Assembly (NCBI GenBank): GCA_021802205.1
Contig: JAKAAT010000004.1
Span: 1-49,817, forward strand
From: Thermoplasmata archaeon
Lineage (GTDB): Archaea; Thermoplasmatota; Thermoplasmata; Thermoplasmatales; Thermoplasmataceae
DNA: 49,817 bases
Direction: 5' to 3'
Below, in pieces: positions 25,381 through 34,640 of the stretch (its first letter is position 1; the number at the start of each line of letters is the position of its first letter). Under the pieces are notes generated by a model that was not told where the DNA came from, searched no databases, and saw only the letters and a list, made by a program, of their open reading frames with translations. The position numbers were made by a program, and so were the translations under genes.

Positions 25381-25388
25381 CAACATCA
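25371..25388 (+). mobile_element. Detached IS3 right end
   Basis: AATCACTATCCAACATCA equals the right terminus of IS3 copies A-C. Its first bases AGAATCACTAT are also IS110 sequence, so the joint lies within a shared 11-base string. Confidence 0.8.
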
Positions 25389-25497
25389 GTTTTTTCAGTC
25401 CCTTTCCTCCCCGGATGTTCCAGGGCATACTGCTTTCCAATAATATTGTTTATTTCCTCCAGCTTGTAATGTATATCATCACGGGTAACCTTTCCCA
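25389..25497 (-). pseudogene. N-terminal fragment of DUF2080-type IS transposase
   Basis: MGKVTRDDIHYKLEEINNII, then GKQYALEHP, matches the first 30 residues of the transposase at 41665-42696 before the sequence diverges and is cut. Confidence 0.8.
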
Positions 25498-25528
25498 TTA
25501 GATAGTTATATATACATTATACATTACT

Positions 25529-25693
25529 ATGAATAATGTAAAGATTGAGGAGACAACAGAGTTCACAGTAAAAGGAATCTATGGTGTCATAGAGAGAAAG
25601 GTCACGAAGTTCGGGTCAGGGGCAAAGGTTGACTGCCCCAAGGAGTTCCTCGGCAGGAGGGTTAATTTAGTAATAACAATGGACCAGGAATAG
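25529..25693 (+). CDS. DUF2080 transposon-encoded protein
   Basis: 54 residues: MNNVKIEETTEFTVKGIYGV, IERKVTKFGSGAKVDCPKEF and LGRRVNLVITMDQE. It differs in only a few positions from the protein at 42733-42897. DUF2080 is a family of small proteins encoded by archaeal insertion sequences; the role is unknown, possibly binding the element's own promoter or ends. TATATATACATTA lies about 20 bases upstream, consistent with a leaderless mRNA. The stop codon TAG sits inside the terminal repeat. Confidence 0.85.
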   Translation: MNNVKIEETTEFTVKGIYGVIERKVTKFGSGAKVDCPKEFLGRRVNLVITMDQE

Positions 25694-25750
25694 TGTCCCA
25701 CACTCACATCAACCAAAAAGTTAAAATTGTATTGTTATATTCACATTGAG

Positions 25751-28700
25751 ATGCATGTTAGAAAGATTCTACCAATAATGGTTGAAATTTTGTTTTCATT
25801 TATAATCATTATACTTTCACTTAGGACGTATATTTTTGGTAATGGTTTCTTTGACTATGCCGATCAATATTGGAATCCTACAATATACAGTTATCATCTA
25901 GTTTGGCTGACACCAACTCTAGGGCATAGCTACGTATCTATTCTTGTTTTTACAAGATCGTCTATTGCAGGATTGGGTGTTGTTTTAACCTTCTTATCTA
26001 AAAACCCCGTGGTACAGGAAAAGATCTTCATAATTTACACATTTCTAATTTATATATTAGCAATATACATTCTTTCATGGATCATTACGGAGATCGTGGA
26101 GAGAGGAATTAATGTATCGTTAAATAGAGTGAAAAAAGAAGTCTTTAAGGCAGTTCTTGTTTTGGCAGTCTATTCCAACATAGCATTGATGAATCTCACA
26201 GTAGATGGTGGCACTTGGGCAGATAATCTTATAATGGTCTTTATCGCAATATCTATAGCTTATTCTATTTATTCTAAATCTCTAATGCGAAGTGTTAGCC
26301 TTACCGTTATGTTGATGACTCTTTCTGTATTCACAGATCCTGACTATTTCCTTGCATATATAATCGTGTTTTTCGTGTCCTCTCTGATAGTGTACAGGAA
26401 GAGCCTAATCAAGGGCATAGCTTTAGGTACCATGGCTGGCGTTTTATCCATGCCATCAGTATTTTTCATAATTTATGGGAGAATTGTGACTGCTACTGGT
26501 ACCGTGAACCCTCTAGCCGGAAGACCTGTTAGTACGGTATTAGGACTAAAAACTTTAAATCCCATAACCTCTATTCTGATGATTGGTCATTTATGGAGTA
26601 CATATGCCATCTCACCACCATCTGTACTCCTGTACGCAGGCAAGGAAGTTGTAGTTCCATACTTTGGTAATATTGTTCTTCTTCCATCTTCGTGGATAAC
26701 AATTTTATGGTTCGTATCACTCGTTTTATACCCTCTGATAGCACTTTTAGCTGTATTTCTTAAAAGATATTGGAAAATAACAATACCATTCTTCAGTATG
26801 TGGCTAGTAGGGTTTATTCTGTCTCAGTGGTGGAAGATTCCAGGTGTCTCAGAGATACTACTATGGGCAACAAGGACGCCATTAATAGGGTCTGCCATAG
26901 GCACTACACTGTCACTAGGTGGCCATTACATGAATATTGAGGGAATGGCATACTCCGTGCTTTTATCTGTTTTGTTCATCTCAGTATTGACCAAAACGGC
27001 TAGCTTTTGGAACCCATTTAGGCAGTTTTTTTATATATTTTATATAGGTATTTCAGGACTATTTGCATTATACGCTTATTCCACCGTGTTTAAAATCAGT
27101 TATCGTTCTCTTTCCTATGTAGCTATTGGAATCCTTTTGTTTTCAATATCACTATCAATCGTTACAGCTCACAAGCATAGACATTTTGATGCAATTTACA
27201 GATCGAAAGGTTTAATTTTTGTCCGGAGACATGTAAAGCAAAAAATGAATACCATAATCGCGGTTTTTATTGTATTCATTATAATTATGGTTGGGTGGCA
27301 AGCATTCAACGGGTCATTCTACCCAGAGAGATCGTTTTCAGGTACATCAGCCGGTGTTCTAGATACCAATGCTGGTCCATATTCACCTGTCTACGTCCCA
27401 CAGTATGTGATAAACTCATACAACAACCTTACATCGAATCATAGCTACGAAACAGTATTCTTTGCACCACAAATGCCCAACAACCTTCCTAACGTATATG
27501 ACCGAGTCTATCTGAATTATCTTATTGATGGGGGATATGCGGCCGATATACCATATTTTCTCCACTTAGAGAATATAAGATATCTAATAACTTATGACGA
27601 TCCTTCACATATAACGGCGGTCTTGAATGAATCTGGTCTCTACCATTATACAATAGGAGATGGATCCTATGTGTATGTCCAAAATTCCAGTGCTGGCCAA
27701 TCCTACGATGCTAACATCATGCTTAACTATCCAGGTCATAACTACAATTTTCTGCAGTCATACAGCGTCTTTGAGAGCCTAAACCTGACCCCGGTGTTTA
27801 GCAACAGCGGGGCTGTTTTATTATCATTGAATAATTATAATGGAAATTTTGACATATTTAACCCTTTAACTTTCTCTGGAGATATATTCGACCATAGAAT
27901 TTCTGCGCAGTCGGCATTCGAAGTCAATAAAACAGTTTATACTGTGCCTTCACTAGCAAGTAAGTATATTGCAGACAACTGGTATATTTTTAATTCTGCC
28001 AACCATGGTGTAGACGTAAAACTGATAAACGGAACATTATCGGATTATGTCACTACAAAAGGCATTAATCTTTATTATGGCAATGCAACTACACCGGGGC
28101 ATTTCATAGTCGTTCCAGTACAGAACTTCCGAAACGTGACTCTCCTTGGAAGGATCAACTTCGAATACAGGACATCAACCAACTTTACTGGAACTATATT
28201 GTCTAAATTCGGTTATTCATATTATTCGGGGCAGAATTCCTACTATGAATATTCTCCATCGGTAGCGTACAACCGTACTACTTCATGGACCAATACATCC
28301 TTCTCTTTTGATTTTCCATTAAATACAGCATATTTTTCGCCACATATATTGCTTAATGGTACGTCTGGGCAGGTCTATTTAAGGAATGTTAGCTTCGAAT
28401 GGATAACCTACAAGAACGTGCCACAGGAGGATCAAGTATATTATCCCCTCTCACTGTACAACCATACCGTAGAACTGAAAAGACCGGGTAACTACTACGT
28501 TCTTGCAAGCGGCAATGGTACCATTAATGATCTTCATATATCGTCAATTGCTCATACATGGTTACATATATATGGTAACAAATTGAGTATAGTGGGTAAT
28601 GCGACAATATACACGATCATCTATACTGGAAATAATACCATTCATAATTTAATCCGGAAGTATACAATTCTGAATACTCCCTACTCAAATATGATCAGAA

Positions 28701-28912
28701 TGGTTACTGGATCAGGTCCGTATAAGTCGATTCCGACTCTTACGGGAAAGAATGTTTTTCCGGTTGGGGAGGTGGAGCCAAAGTTTCTGCTTAAGGGCAG
28801 AACTAACATAATTCTAGGCTATGCACTACTTTTGATATACATTACATCCTTTTTTATTTTAACATTCAGCCCTTGCCTTGTAAGGAAGTTTAAGCGACTC
28901 TTCCTTTTGTAA
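25751..28912 (+). CDS. Very large multi-pass membrane protein with extracytoplasmic domain, possible GT-C enzyme
   Basis: About 1053 residues from the ATG at 25751; an in-frame TTG lies at 25727. The first about 510 residues hold roughly 12-14 hydrophobic segments, starting ILPIMVEILFSFIIIILSL. The first outer loop, FFDYADQYWNP, has the acidic character of GT-C glycosyltransferase loops. The rest to about residue 1020 is hydrophilic, Asn-, Ser- and Tyr-rich and beta-like, with many NxS/T sites. A last helix (NIILGYALLLIYITSFFIL) is followed by positive residues. The organisation resembles large archaeal GT-C/oligosaccharyltransferase-like or YfhO-like proteins, but no diagnostic motif is clear. 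The native promoter seems replaced by IS DNA. Confidence 0.72.
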   Translation: MHVRKILPIMVEILFSFIIIILSLRTYIFGNGFFDYADQYWNPTIYSYHLVWLTPTLGHSYVSILVFTRSSIAGLGVVLTFLSKNPVVQEKIFIIYTFLIYILAIYILSWIITEIVERGINVSLNRVKKEVFKAVLVLAVYSNIALMNLTVDGGTWADNLIMVFIAISIAYSIYSKSLMRSVSLTVMLMTLSVFTDPDYFLAYIIVFFVSSLIVYRKSLIKGIALGTMAGVLSMPSVFFIIYGRIVTATGTVNPLAGRPVSTVLGLKTLNPITSILMIGHLWSTYAISPPSVLLYAGKEVVVPYFGNIVLLPSSWITILWFVSLVLYPLIALLAVFLKRYWKITIPFFSMWLVGFILSQWWKIPGVSEILLWATRTPLIGSAIGTTLSLGGHYMNIEGMAYSVLLSVLFISVLTKTASFWNPFRQFFYIFYIGISGLFALYAYSTVFKISYRSLSYVAIGILLFSISLSIVTAHKHRHFDAIYRSKGLIFVRRHVKQKMNTIIAVFIVFIIIMVGWQAFNGSFYPERSFSGTSAGVLDTNAGPYSPVYVPQYVINSYNNLTSNHSYETVFFAPQMPNNLPNVYDRVYLNYLIDGGYAADIPYFLHLENIRYLITYDDPSHITAVLNESGLYHYTIGDGSYVYVQNSSAGQSYDANIMLNYPGHNYNFLQSYSVFESLNLTPVFSNSGAVLLSLNNYNGNFDIFNPLTFSGDIFDHRISAQSAFEVNKTVYTVPSLASKYIADNWYIFNSANHGVDVKLINGTLSDYVTTKGINLYYGNATTPGHFIVVPVQNFRNVTLLGRINFEYRTSTNFTGTILSKFGYSYYSGQNSYYEYSPSVAYNRTTSWTNTSFSFDFPLNTAYFSPHILLNGTSGQVYLRNVSFEWITYKNVPQEDQVYYPLSLYNHTVELKRPGNYYVLASGNGTINDLHISSIAHTWLHIYGNKLSIVGNATIYTIIYTGNNTIHNLIRKYTILNTPYSNMIRMVTGSGPYKSIPTLTGKNVFPVGEVEPKFLLKGRTNIILGYALLLIYITSFFILTFSPCLVRKFKRLFLL

Positions 28913-28975
28913 GTACTTCCAGATGGAATGTCATATGATTAAAAAAGCTTTGTTCGACATCCATTTTTTTCTGCG

Positions 28976-28996
28976 TTGTTATTTCTACGCAATTCC
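28976..28996 (+). mobile_element. ISAzo13-like terminal remnant
   Basis: TTGTTATTTCTACGCAATTCC repeats the right terminus of the element at 31656-32891 (GTTATTTCTACGCAATCCC). It directly abuts an IS3 orfB fragment, as a past insertion or deletion would leave. Confidence 0.6.
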
Positions 28997-29060
28997 TATG
29001 AGGACGGACAATGGCTCCCAGTATATCTCTAAGGAGTTCAATAATTATTTAAAACCTTAA
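28997..29060 (+). pseudogene. IS3 orfB fragment
   Basis: GACGGACAATGGCTCCCAG and onward encodes RTDNGSQYISKEFNNYLKP followed by a stop, the second catalytic-Asp region of IS3 orfB. Only about 20 codons remain. Confidence 0.8.
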
Positions 29061-29112
29061 CTCACTGATTCTTAGGTAATATCTCTGTATATTTTGATCG
29101 TGTACTGGGATC

Positions 29113-29173
29113 TGGTTATGGATAGTTTAAACTTATACACATCTAAAGAGATATATATAACGAATAATTTATA
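29113..29173 (+). mobile_element. Detached IS3 left end
   Basis: TGGTTATGGATAGTTTAAAC and the next 40 bases match the left ends of IS3 copies A and B up to CGAATAATTTATA. orfA is missing. Confidence 0.85.
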
Positions 29174-29242
29174 ATACTTTTGCAAAATGACCCTTAAAGT
29201 GAAAAGATATAAGCCAGAATACAATGTTTGCAGGACATTAGT

Positions 29243-29958
29243 ATGACTTTAACAGTTTCTGTAGCTGAACTTACTAAACGAATAGGTAAATTTTCTGATA
29301 TGATGACATATGGAATGAAGAGGTCCGTGAGGAAGCACTTCAGGGAATACCTTCTCGGAATAATGATCCCTCCTGAGAACAGGAGGAAGAGCATCTCAAA
29401 TATATCATCACTTGTATCGGAATATAATCAGAGCACAGTCAACAGGGCATTCCATGGAATAGATTCTTCACTACTGGAACAGAACTATATTAAATTCCTG
29501 AAAACAGTAATAGGAAACCATAGTGTTATGTTCATAGGTGATGATACAATGCTGGATCATCCTGGATCTAAGACTATGGAGTATGTAGGATGGTTCTTTG
29601 ACCATGCATCAGGAAACAATGTGCTTGCACACCAATCCGTTACCTCCGGGCTATACGACCTTGATACCGATGCATTCTATCCATTCATTACAGGGCTTTA
29701 CATAAAAAAGATGTATGGAAAAGAATTTAAAACAAAGCTTGAGATCATGGAAGACATATTCAATACAGCAGAAAACAACTTCAATGTGGCAGGCAAGGTT
29801 GTTGATTCATGGTACTCAAGTATAAAGTTCCTAGGCAGTAATTTTGTCACTGAATTAAAATCCAACAGGAAAGCATCCTTTGATAATATGGGAAGGATGA
29901 CAGTAAAGAACAGTGATTTGTTTTACACCATGGATGAGATTATTGAATCAACATGGTT
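29243..29958 (+). pseudogene. DDE transposase (IS701/DDE_5-like), truncated by an IS256 insertion
   Basis: About 238 residues. VMFIGDDTMLDHPGSKTMEY carries the first DDE Asp, followed by VLAHQSVTSGLY and VAGKVVDSWYSSIKFLG with the second acidic residue. This fits DDE_5/IS701-type transposases. The frame is cut at 29959 by the left terminus of the IS256 element, and the C-terminal Glu region does not reappear on the far side. An in-frame TTG at 29228 precedes the ATG at 29243. Confidence 0.75.
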
Positions 29959-31217
29959 GTGTACCATATTTTGTGTAAATATAAACCCCCTGTTAATAAT
30001 GAAATGATCATTAAATAACAGGGAGAAATACCTCTTCTGAAACCAAGGAGGTAATAAAATATGGAATATGACAATATAAACATATCGAATGTAGAAGACA
30101 TAATAGAAAAGACAGTGAAGGAAAAGCTGGAAGCACTTATGAAAATAGAGCATGACCAGTATTTAGAGGAGAATCCAGAAATAAAGAATGGATACTATAA
30201 AAGAAACTTAAAGACCAAACATGGTGAATTAAAGGAATTATCAGTGCCAAGGAACAGGGATAATACATTCCACAGTGCAGTAATAGATAATAACAGGGTA
30301 GGCCTTGAGGAATTGATAACCTCAATGTACTCAAATGGAGTATCTACAAGGCGAATATCTGCCATATTAAAGGATATATTCAATAACAGGTACTCTCCAT
30401 CATCAATATCAAGGATAACAGACCTGGCATTAGAGGAGGTAAATAAGTTTGTAAATAGAAAGCTTGATAAAAGGTACATAGCTGTAATGTTAGATGGATT
30501 GTTCTTCTACTTAAGGAGGGAAACTGTAGACAAGGAGCCTGTAATATTTGCATTAGGTATTAAGGAATCAGGAGAGTATGAGATATTGGGATTCTATTTA
30601 ACCATAAAGGAATCACATAATAACTACAAGGATGTTTTAGAAGACTTATACAGAAGGGGATTGAAGGAATCATTATTATTCATAGCGGATGGAATTACAG
30701 ATTTAGATGAGGAGATAATGAAGATATATCCCGGAAGTGACTTCCAGCTGTGCACCATACACTATTCCAGGGGACTGAAATCAAAGGTAAAGGAAAAGGA
30801 TATAGAAATAATAGAGGATGCAAATAAAATGTTCAGGTGCAGCAATAAGCAGGAGGCTATAACCAAATTCAATGAATTTAAGGATAAGTGGAATGGCAAA
30901 TATCCAAATGTAATATACAATACTGAGAGAAAGCTCGGTCAGTTATTGAGATTCTATGATTATCCCTCTAAAATAAGGAATTCACTTAAATCTACAAATG
31001 AGATAGAGAGATTGAATGGTGAGATAAGAAGGAGGGTTAAAGTAATATCATCATTCCCTGATGAGGACTCTGCAATGAAGGTATTCTATTTGAAATCAAT
31101 AGAGTTCAATTCCAAGCATGCATTCAGGAAGATGAACGGATACTATAAATGCCATGATGAGATTAAAGAGATGTTCAACAAGAGGTACCCTTTATAAATA
31201 CACATAATATGGTACAC
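29959..31217 (+). mobile_element. IS256-family insertion sequence
   Basis: 1259 bases. Left tip GTGTACCATATTTTGTGTA, right tip TACACATAATATGGTACAC: inverted repeats with one mismatch. No 8-9 base target duplication is visible, so one flank was probably lost after insertion. Confidence 0.9.
30061..31197 (+). CDS. IS256-family (mutator-type) transposase
   Basis: 378 residues, full length for the family. Catalytic DDE: VMLDGLFFYLRR (first Asp, about residue 143), FIADGITDLDEEI (second Asp, about 205) and STNEIERLNGEIRRRVKV (Glu, about 325). C/H-type LCTIHYSRGL follows the second Asp as expected. AAGGAGGTAATAAAAT just before the ATG is a good Shine-Dalgarno motif, in contrast to the leaderless chromosomal genes. 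It appears intact and potentially active. Fragments of relatives lie at 33313-33445 and 36853-37093. Confidence 0.95.
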   Translation: MEYDNINISNVEDIIEKTVKEKLEALMKIEHDQYLEENPEIKNGYYKRNLKTKHGELKELSVPRNRDNTFHSAVIDNNRVGLEELITSMYSNGVSTRRISAILKDIFNNRYSPSSISRITDLALEEVNKFVNRKLDKRYIAVMLDGLFFYLRRETVDKEPVIFALGIKESGEYEILGFYLTIKESHNNYKDVLEDLYRRGLKESLLFIADGITDLDEEIMKIYPGSDFQLCTIHYSRGLKSKVKEKDIEIIEDANKMFRCSNKQEAITKFNEFKDKWNGKYPNVIYNTERKLGQLLRFYDYPSKIRNSLKSTNEIERLNGEIRRRVKVISSFPDEDSAMKVFYLKSIEFNSKHAFRKMNGYYKCHDEIKEMFNKRYPL

Positions 31218-31229
31218 GATCTTTTTTTC

Positions 31230-31365
31230 TTTATTTTGCATCAATTGATTGGTGATTAACCTCTCAATGATAATAATTATCATGGATTATAGAGTAAATG
31301 GTAATATGTTGGATGAAGAATTTAAAGGAAATGTATTAATATTGAAAATTGGTAAGTAAATTATA
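31230..31365 (+). repeat. Dispersed repeat, copy 2: orphan 5' region of the PAPS-reductase-like gene
   Basis: Begins within 15 bases of the IS256 right end. Shares ATTGGTGATTAACCTCTCAA and ATTATCATGGATTATAG with 15715-15870. It could encode MDYRVNGNMLDEEFKGNV and LILKIGK, then a stop. Confidence 0.72.
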
Positions 31366-31655
31366 GTATATGAATGACCGGGGCATTCCTGTAATGTATG
31401 ATATTCTTTTTAACGGCATTTTACTGGAAAGTTCCATTGCTGACATTACCTTCTCCTCCCTTTTAAGTTTTTTTTAAATGTTTCTATTGCCATTGCCTGG
31501 TCTCCCACCAGCTTTTTAAGGTCATCAACTTCCCTTTCCAGTGATATATCAGGCTTATTTCCTGACAATCTCTGTTTTGCACCTTCAAAGAATTCATCCT
31601 TCCATTTGTAAAACAGTGATGGTGCTATATTGTATCTCCTGCATATCTCTGCTAT

Positions 31656-32891
31656 GGGGTTGCGTAATAATAACATATCCAAGTCAGGTGTCTGGAGTGC
31701 TACTGTCAGGCAGTAATGTATAGTTCCATTTCGGATGCAATGAATGTGGTTTCAAATGTAATTTTGTCATATCCCCGTCTGAGAATTTTACTCCCGTGGG
31801 ATATTTATTGTTATCCTCACGTACAGCCACTTTAAAGCCTTTTTTTGTTTCAGTGGAGCCTATGAGTTGTATGACAGTCTCATAACTGACAAGCGGCTTT
31901 CCCTTCCAGTTCATGCTAATGAAGGAAAACATGCGATGCTCTATCTTATTCCACTTGCTTGTTCCCGGGGGATAATGACATACCGTTACAGGTATGCCAA
32001 TCCGGTTCACAAGTTCCTGCAGGTGAACCTTCCATCCCCTGTTGCGTGATCCGTTGGAACCGCCCCCATCCGCACATATCAGGAGCTTCTTTGCACCCGG
32101 ATAGCGGTGCCTTCCGATCAATGACCACCACTGCCTTATGCTTTCTACAGCAAATTCAGATGTATCGTGATCGGTACCCACATTTACCATCCCCTCATTT
32201 TCTGTTACATCGTATATGCCGTAAGGAATTGCTATTCCGATGGCCATGGATCGGAAATCGTATGCATTTACCTTTCTCGGTTTTCCGGACTTCACCCATG
32301 TACTGCCGGCATTCTTGAACTCCCCCACCAGTTCCTTCTTCTTTGTGTCGACAGAGATGATTGGATTACTGTCTCCGGAAAAACTCTTCACGTTTGCCTG
32401 CAGTGAATAATCCTTCTCCTTCAGGAGTCTTGCAACCGTGTTTGGTCCAACATCATGTCCCATACTCTTCAGCTCCTCGGAAATCTTCCTGGTGGACTTG
32501 GATGACCATCTGAGAAAACTCATGGGATCGCCTGCAGTGTTTTCGTCCATGATGGTCTCCAGATCATCGATGATCTTCTGGTCTTTCAATTCAACCTTCT
32601 TTCTTCCTCCACCCTCTGCCCGGAGTTTCCCGGGTTTTTCCACTATTTCCTTTTCCTGTATCTCCCGAGTGCCCTTTTCAATGGTTGAATGTGACATGCC
32701 TGTGAGTTCAGCAATCCTGGAAACACCACCCCACCCTATGTCCAATGCCATTGCAGCAGCAAATCTTCTTGCCTGTACCTCATCCGCACCCTTGATGACC
32801 TTCACGAGATAATTGTATTCAACCTTTTTTTTCATATATGTAGATCGGCTACAAGGTCTTAATCTTTGCTATGTTATTTCTACGCAATCCC
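31656..32891 (-). mobile_element. ISAzo13-like insertion sequence
   Basis: 1236 bases. Ends are GGGGTTGCGTAATAATAACA at 31656 and, read inward from 32891, GGGATTGCGTAGAAATAACA. It is flanked by TAT at 31653-31655 and 32892-32894, a 3-base target duplication proven by the orfA frame that it interrupts. Confidence 0.88.
31684..32835 (-). CDS. ISAzo13-family (Rhodopirellula-type) transposase
   Basis: 383 residues. N-terminal helix-turn-helix DIGWGGVSRIAELTGMSHST, linker GGGRKKVE, then the DDE core: ISVDTKKKELVGEFKN (first Asp), LLICADGGGSNGSRNRGWK (second Asp), VCHYPPGTSKWNKIEHRMFS (Glu). These are the marks of the DDE_Tnp_ISAZ013 family. Codon use is more G+C-rich than the surrounding IS remains. 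Full length, apparently intact. It was the last element to enter this stack. Confidence 0.92.
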   Translation of the reverse strand: MKKKVEYNYLVKVIKGADEVQARRFAAAMALDIGWGGVSRIAELTGMSHSTIEKGTREIQEKEIVEKPGKLRAEGGGRKKVELKDQKIIDDLETIMDENTAGDPMSFLRWSSKSTRKISEELKSMGHDVGPNTVARLLKEKDYSLQANVKSFSGDSNPIISVDTKKKELVGEFKNAGSTWVKSGKPRKVNAYDFRSMAIGIAIPYGIYDVTENEGMVNVGTDHDTSEFAVESIRQWWSLIGRHRYPGAKKLLICADGGGSNGSRNRGWKVHLQELVNRIGIPVTVCHYPPGTSKWNKIEHRMFSFISMNWKGKPLVSYETVIQLIGSTETKKGFKVAVREDNNKYPTGVKFSDGDMTKLHLKPHSLHPKWNYTLLPDSSTPDT

Positions 32892-33041
32892 TATGGTTTC
32901 ATTGCTGTTAAGCGACTCCATTATAATATTGAATTTCTCCTCACCTGTTCTTATATTCCTCATTATAACACACCCCTGTTAATACTGTAATAATATTCTA
33001 CAATATTTATATATTCCTTTTCATAACTGTCCAAATTATTA

Positions 33042-33236
33042 ATGGGACATACCACAACAATATACACATCCAACAAATCATTTTCAGAATGGGGTGAGGT
33101 GCTGGGGGACAATGTAATGGCATCTGCAGTACTGGACCGTATACTGCACCACTCTGTGGTTATCAACATAAAGGGTGAATCCTACAGATTGAAGGACAGG
33201 AAAAGGAATTCTTTCCAGGCATCAAGGAGTGAGTGA
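33042..33236 (+). pseudogene. C-terminal fragment of IS21 IstB helper ATPase
   Basis: About 60 residues: YTSNKSFSEWGEVLGDNV, MASAVLDRILHHSVVINI, KGESYRLKDRK. This is the standard end of IstB, the AAA+ target-selection protein of IS21 elements. The Walker motifs and the partner istA are absent. Confidence 0.85.
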
Positions 33237-33312
33237 TAAAATGGAGAAAAATATAAATATAGGTGGGGAATTTTATTCCGGCAGAATCGGGGAAATTTTA
33301 ACCGGTGTTTAC

Positions 33313-33445
33313 ATTATCTCACCATTCAATCTCTCTATCTCATTTGTAGATTTAAGTGAATTCCTTATTTTAGAGGGATAATCATAGAATCTCAATAACT
33401 GCCCTAGCTTTCTCTCAGTATTGTATATTACATTTGGATATTTGC
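33313..33445 (-). pseudogene. Internal fragment of an IS256-type transposase
   Basis: Reverse complement of about 130 bases of the IS256 gene at 30061-31197, corresponding to GKYPNVIYNTERKLGQLLRF through to EIERLNGEI. No ends remain. Confidence 0.8.
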
Positions 33446-33463
33446 TATCCATAACCACTAATG

Positions 33464-33502
33464 TAATAATTACAATGGACTAGGAATAGTGTCCTACATT
33501 CG
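33464..33502 (+). mobile_element. Terminal remnant of a DUF2080-type IS
   Basis: AATGGACTAGGAATAGTGTC and the next bases match the end of the DUF2080 gene and the right terminal repeat found at 25705 and 42909 (here with CCTACATTC instead of CCCACACTC). Confidence 0.75.
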
Positions 33503-33611
33503 ATTAATTGATAAGAGTTATAAAAAGGAATATAATTCGATTTGAGCAGTTCATCTGAAACAAAGCTTCGGAGTTTCGAAGGAATATTAACCATCAAATA
33601 ATGGGTCTTGG

Positions 33612-34640
33612 CTAAAAGAAACGCTTAAAGTACATTTGAATGTTCCCTTTAAAGACATCAAAGTTAAAAAATTTAGAGCGTTCAATGCCCTTTGCTCTCA
33701 GATATTCTGCATTCTCTTTTGCATATTTTATTCCATTGATTATCTTGTCTATTCTCTTCGGATTTACAAGAACTGCTGAATTTCCTGCAACTTCTTTTAT
33801 AGTTGGGATATCTGATGATACCACTGGTAAACCGGCAGAGAAAGCCTCTACTATTGGAAGACCAAATCCCTCATATAGTGAGGGAAAAAGAAGGATGTCG
33901 CTTGCATTGTAAACCATATTCAACCTTTCGTTGTCTATATTTTGCAGATTTATACTGTCAGCCAATGGAGGTCCAACCCTTACAAGTCTGTACTGATCAC
34001 CAAAGGAGCGGATAGCCCTCTGAACCATATCAAGGTTTTTCCTTCGTTCTGATGATGAAACAGAGAGTATTAGGAGCTTATCAATGGGTAAGCCAAGTTG
34101 TTTGCGTATCTCCTCTTTTGACATGTTCAGAACACGGAACGTAGGAGATACGGACAGATGAATAACTTCCGGCTCGTAATGAAAGCCAAACCTCTTCAGA
34201 TCCTCTCTGAGACAGGAGGTTTGTACAACAATGTTTTCTTTGGTCGAGAGTTTCTTGTACAACAGCTTTACATAGAGTTTATCATAAGTTTTGGCATTTT
34301 CCAAGTAGAAGGGTGAATCATGAACGAAGACGACTTCTGGGCGCCTTTTAATATCCAGCGTACCTGAAAATTGATTTGAATAAGTTACTATCGTATCATA
34401 TGGATACTTCTCTATGAATTTTATAACACTTCTGAAATTATATTTGAGAGTCATGTGATTTATGTATCTGTTCTTCGTCAAGGGGTCAAAATCCTCTCCC
34501 ATGTGTGGTTTTTCCCAGCCATTTCGCTGGAATTTTAAGTTAACAATTTGTGTTGGTATTTGGATGCTATTATAAAGATCTACGGTATCGTGATAGATAG
34601 AAGTTAAAGGGGGATACCTGTTGATAATAATCGAATTCAT
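33612..34640 (-). CDS. GT4 family glycosyltransferase
   Basis: 342 residues, GT-B fold. Acceptor half includes VVFVHDSPFYLENAK and IVVQTSCLREDLKRF. The donor half starts LSVSSSERRKNLDMV near residue 195, then LVRVGPPLADS and the E-x7-E signature EGFGLPIVE near residue 258 with GLPVVSSDIPTIKEV. Strongly similar in the donor half to the GT4 at 2493-3590. Codon use is richer in CGA, TCG and GAG than the rfb genes, which suggests a different history. It lies between IS fragments and has no operon partner. Confidence 0.9.
   Translation of the reverse strand: MNSIIINRYPPLTSIYHDTVDLYNSIQIPTQIVNLKFQRNGWEKPHMGEDFDPLTKNRYINHMTLKYNFRSVIKFIEKYPYDTIVTYSNQFSGTLDIKRRPEVVFVHDSPFYLENAKTYDKLYVKLLYKKLSTKENIVVQTSCLREDLKRFGFHYEPEVIHLSVSPTFRVLNMSKEEIRKQLGLPIDKLLILSVSSSERRKNLDMVQRAIRSFGDQYRLVRVGPPLADSINLQNIDNERLNMVYNASDILLFPSLYEGFGLPIVEAFSAGLPVVSSDIPTIKEVAGNSAVLVNPKRIDKIINGIKYAKENAEYLRAKGIERSKFFNFDVFKGNIQMYFKRFF

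Larger units (their letters stand above)
25389..25705. mobile_element. Truncated DUF2080-type insertion sequence
   Basis: Carries the first about 35 codons of the minus-strand transposase, the divergent promoter, the full DUF2080 gene, and the right terminal repeat GAATAGTGTCCCACACTC ending at 25705. The complete relative is at 41648-42909. The transposase body is missing beyond the IS3 end at 25388. Confidence 0.85.
31446..32963 (-). pseudogene. IS3-type orfA (different element), split by the ISAzo13-like element
   Basis: Two pieces, 31446-31655 and 32895-32963, join through one copy of TAT into a single frame: MRNIRTGEEKFNIIMESLN, NETIAEICRRYNIAPSLFYK and a C-terminal coiled coil (LEREVDDLKKLVGDQAMAIE). 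It is the same family as the orfA genes at 15163 and 20257 but clearly diverged, so it comes from a distinct IS3-type element. No orfB remains beside it. Confidence 0.85.
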
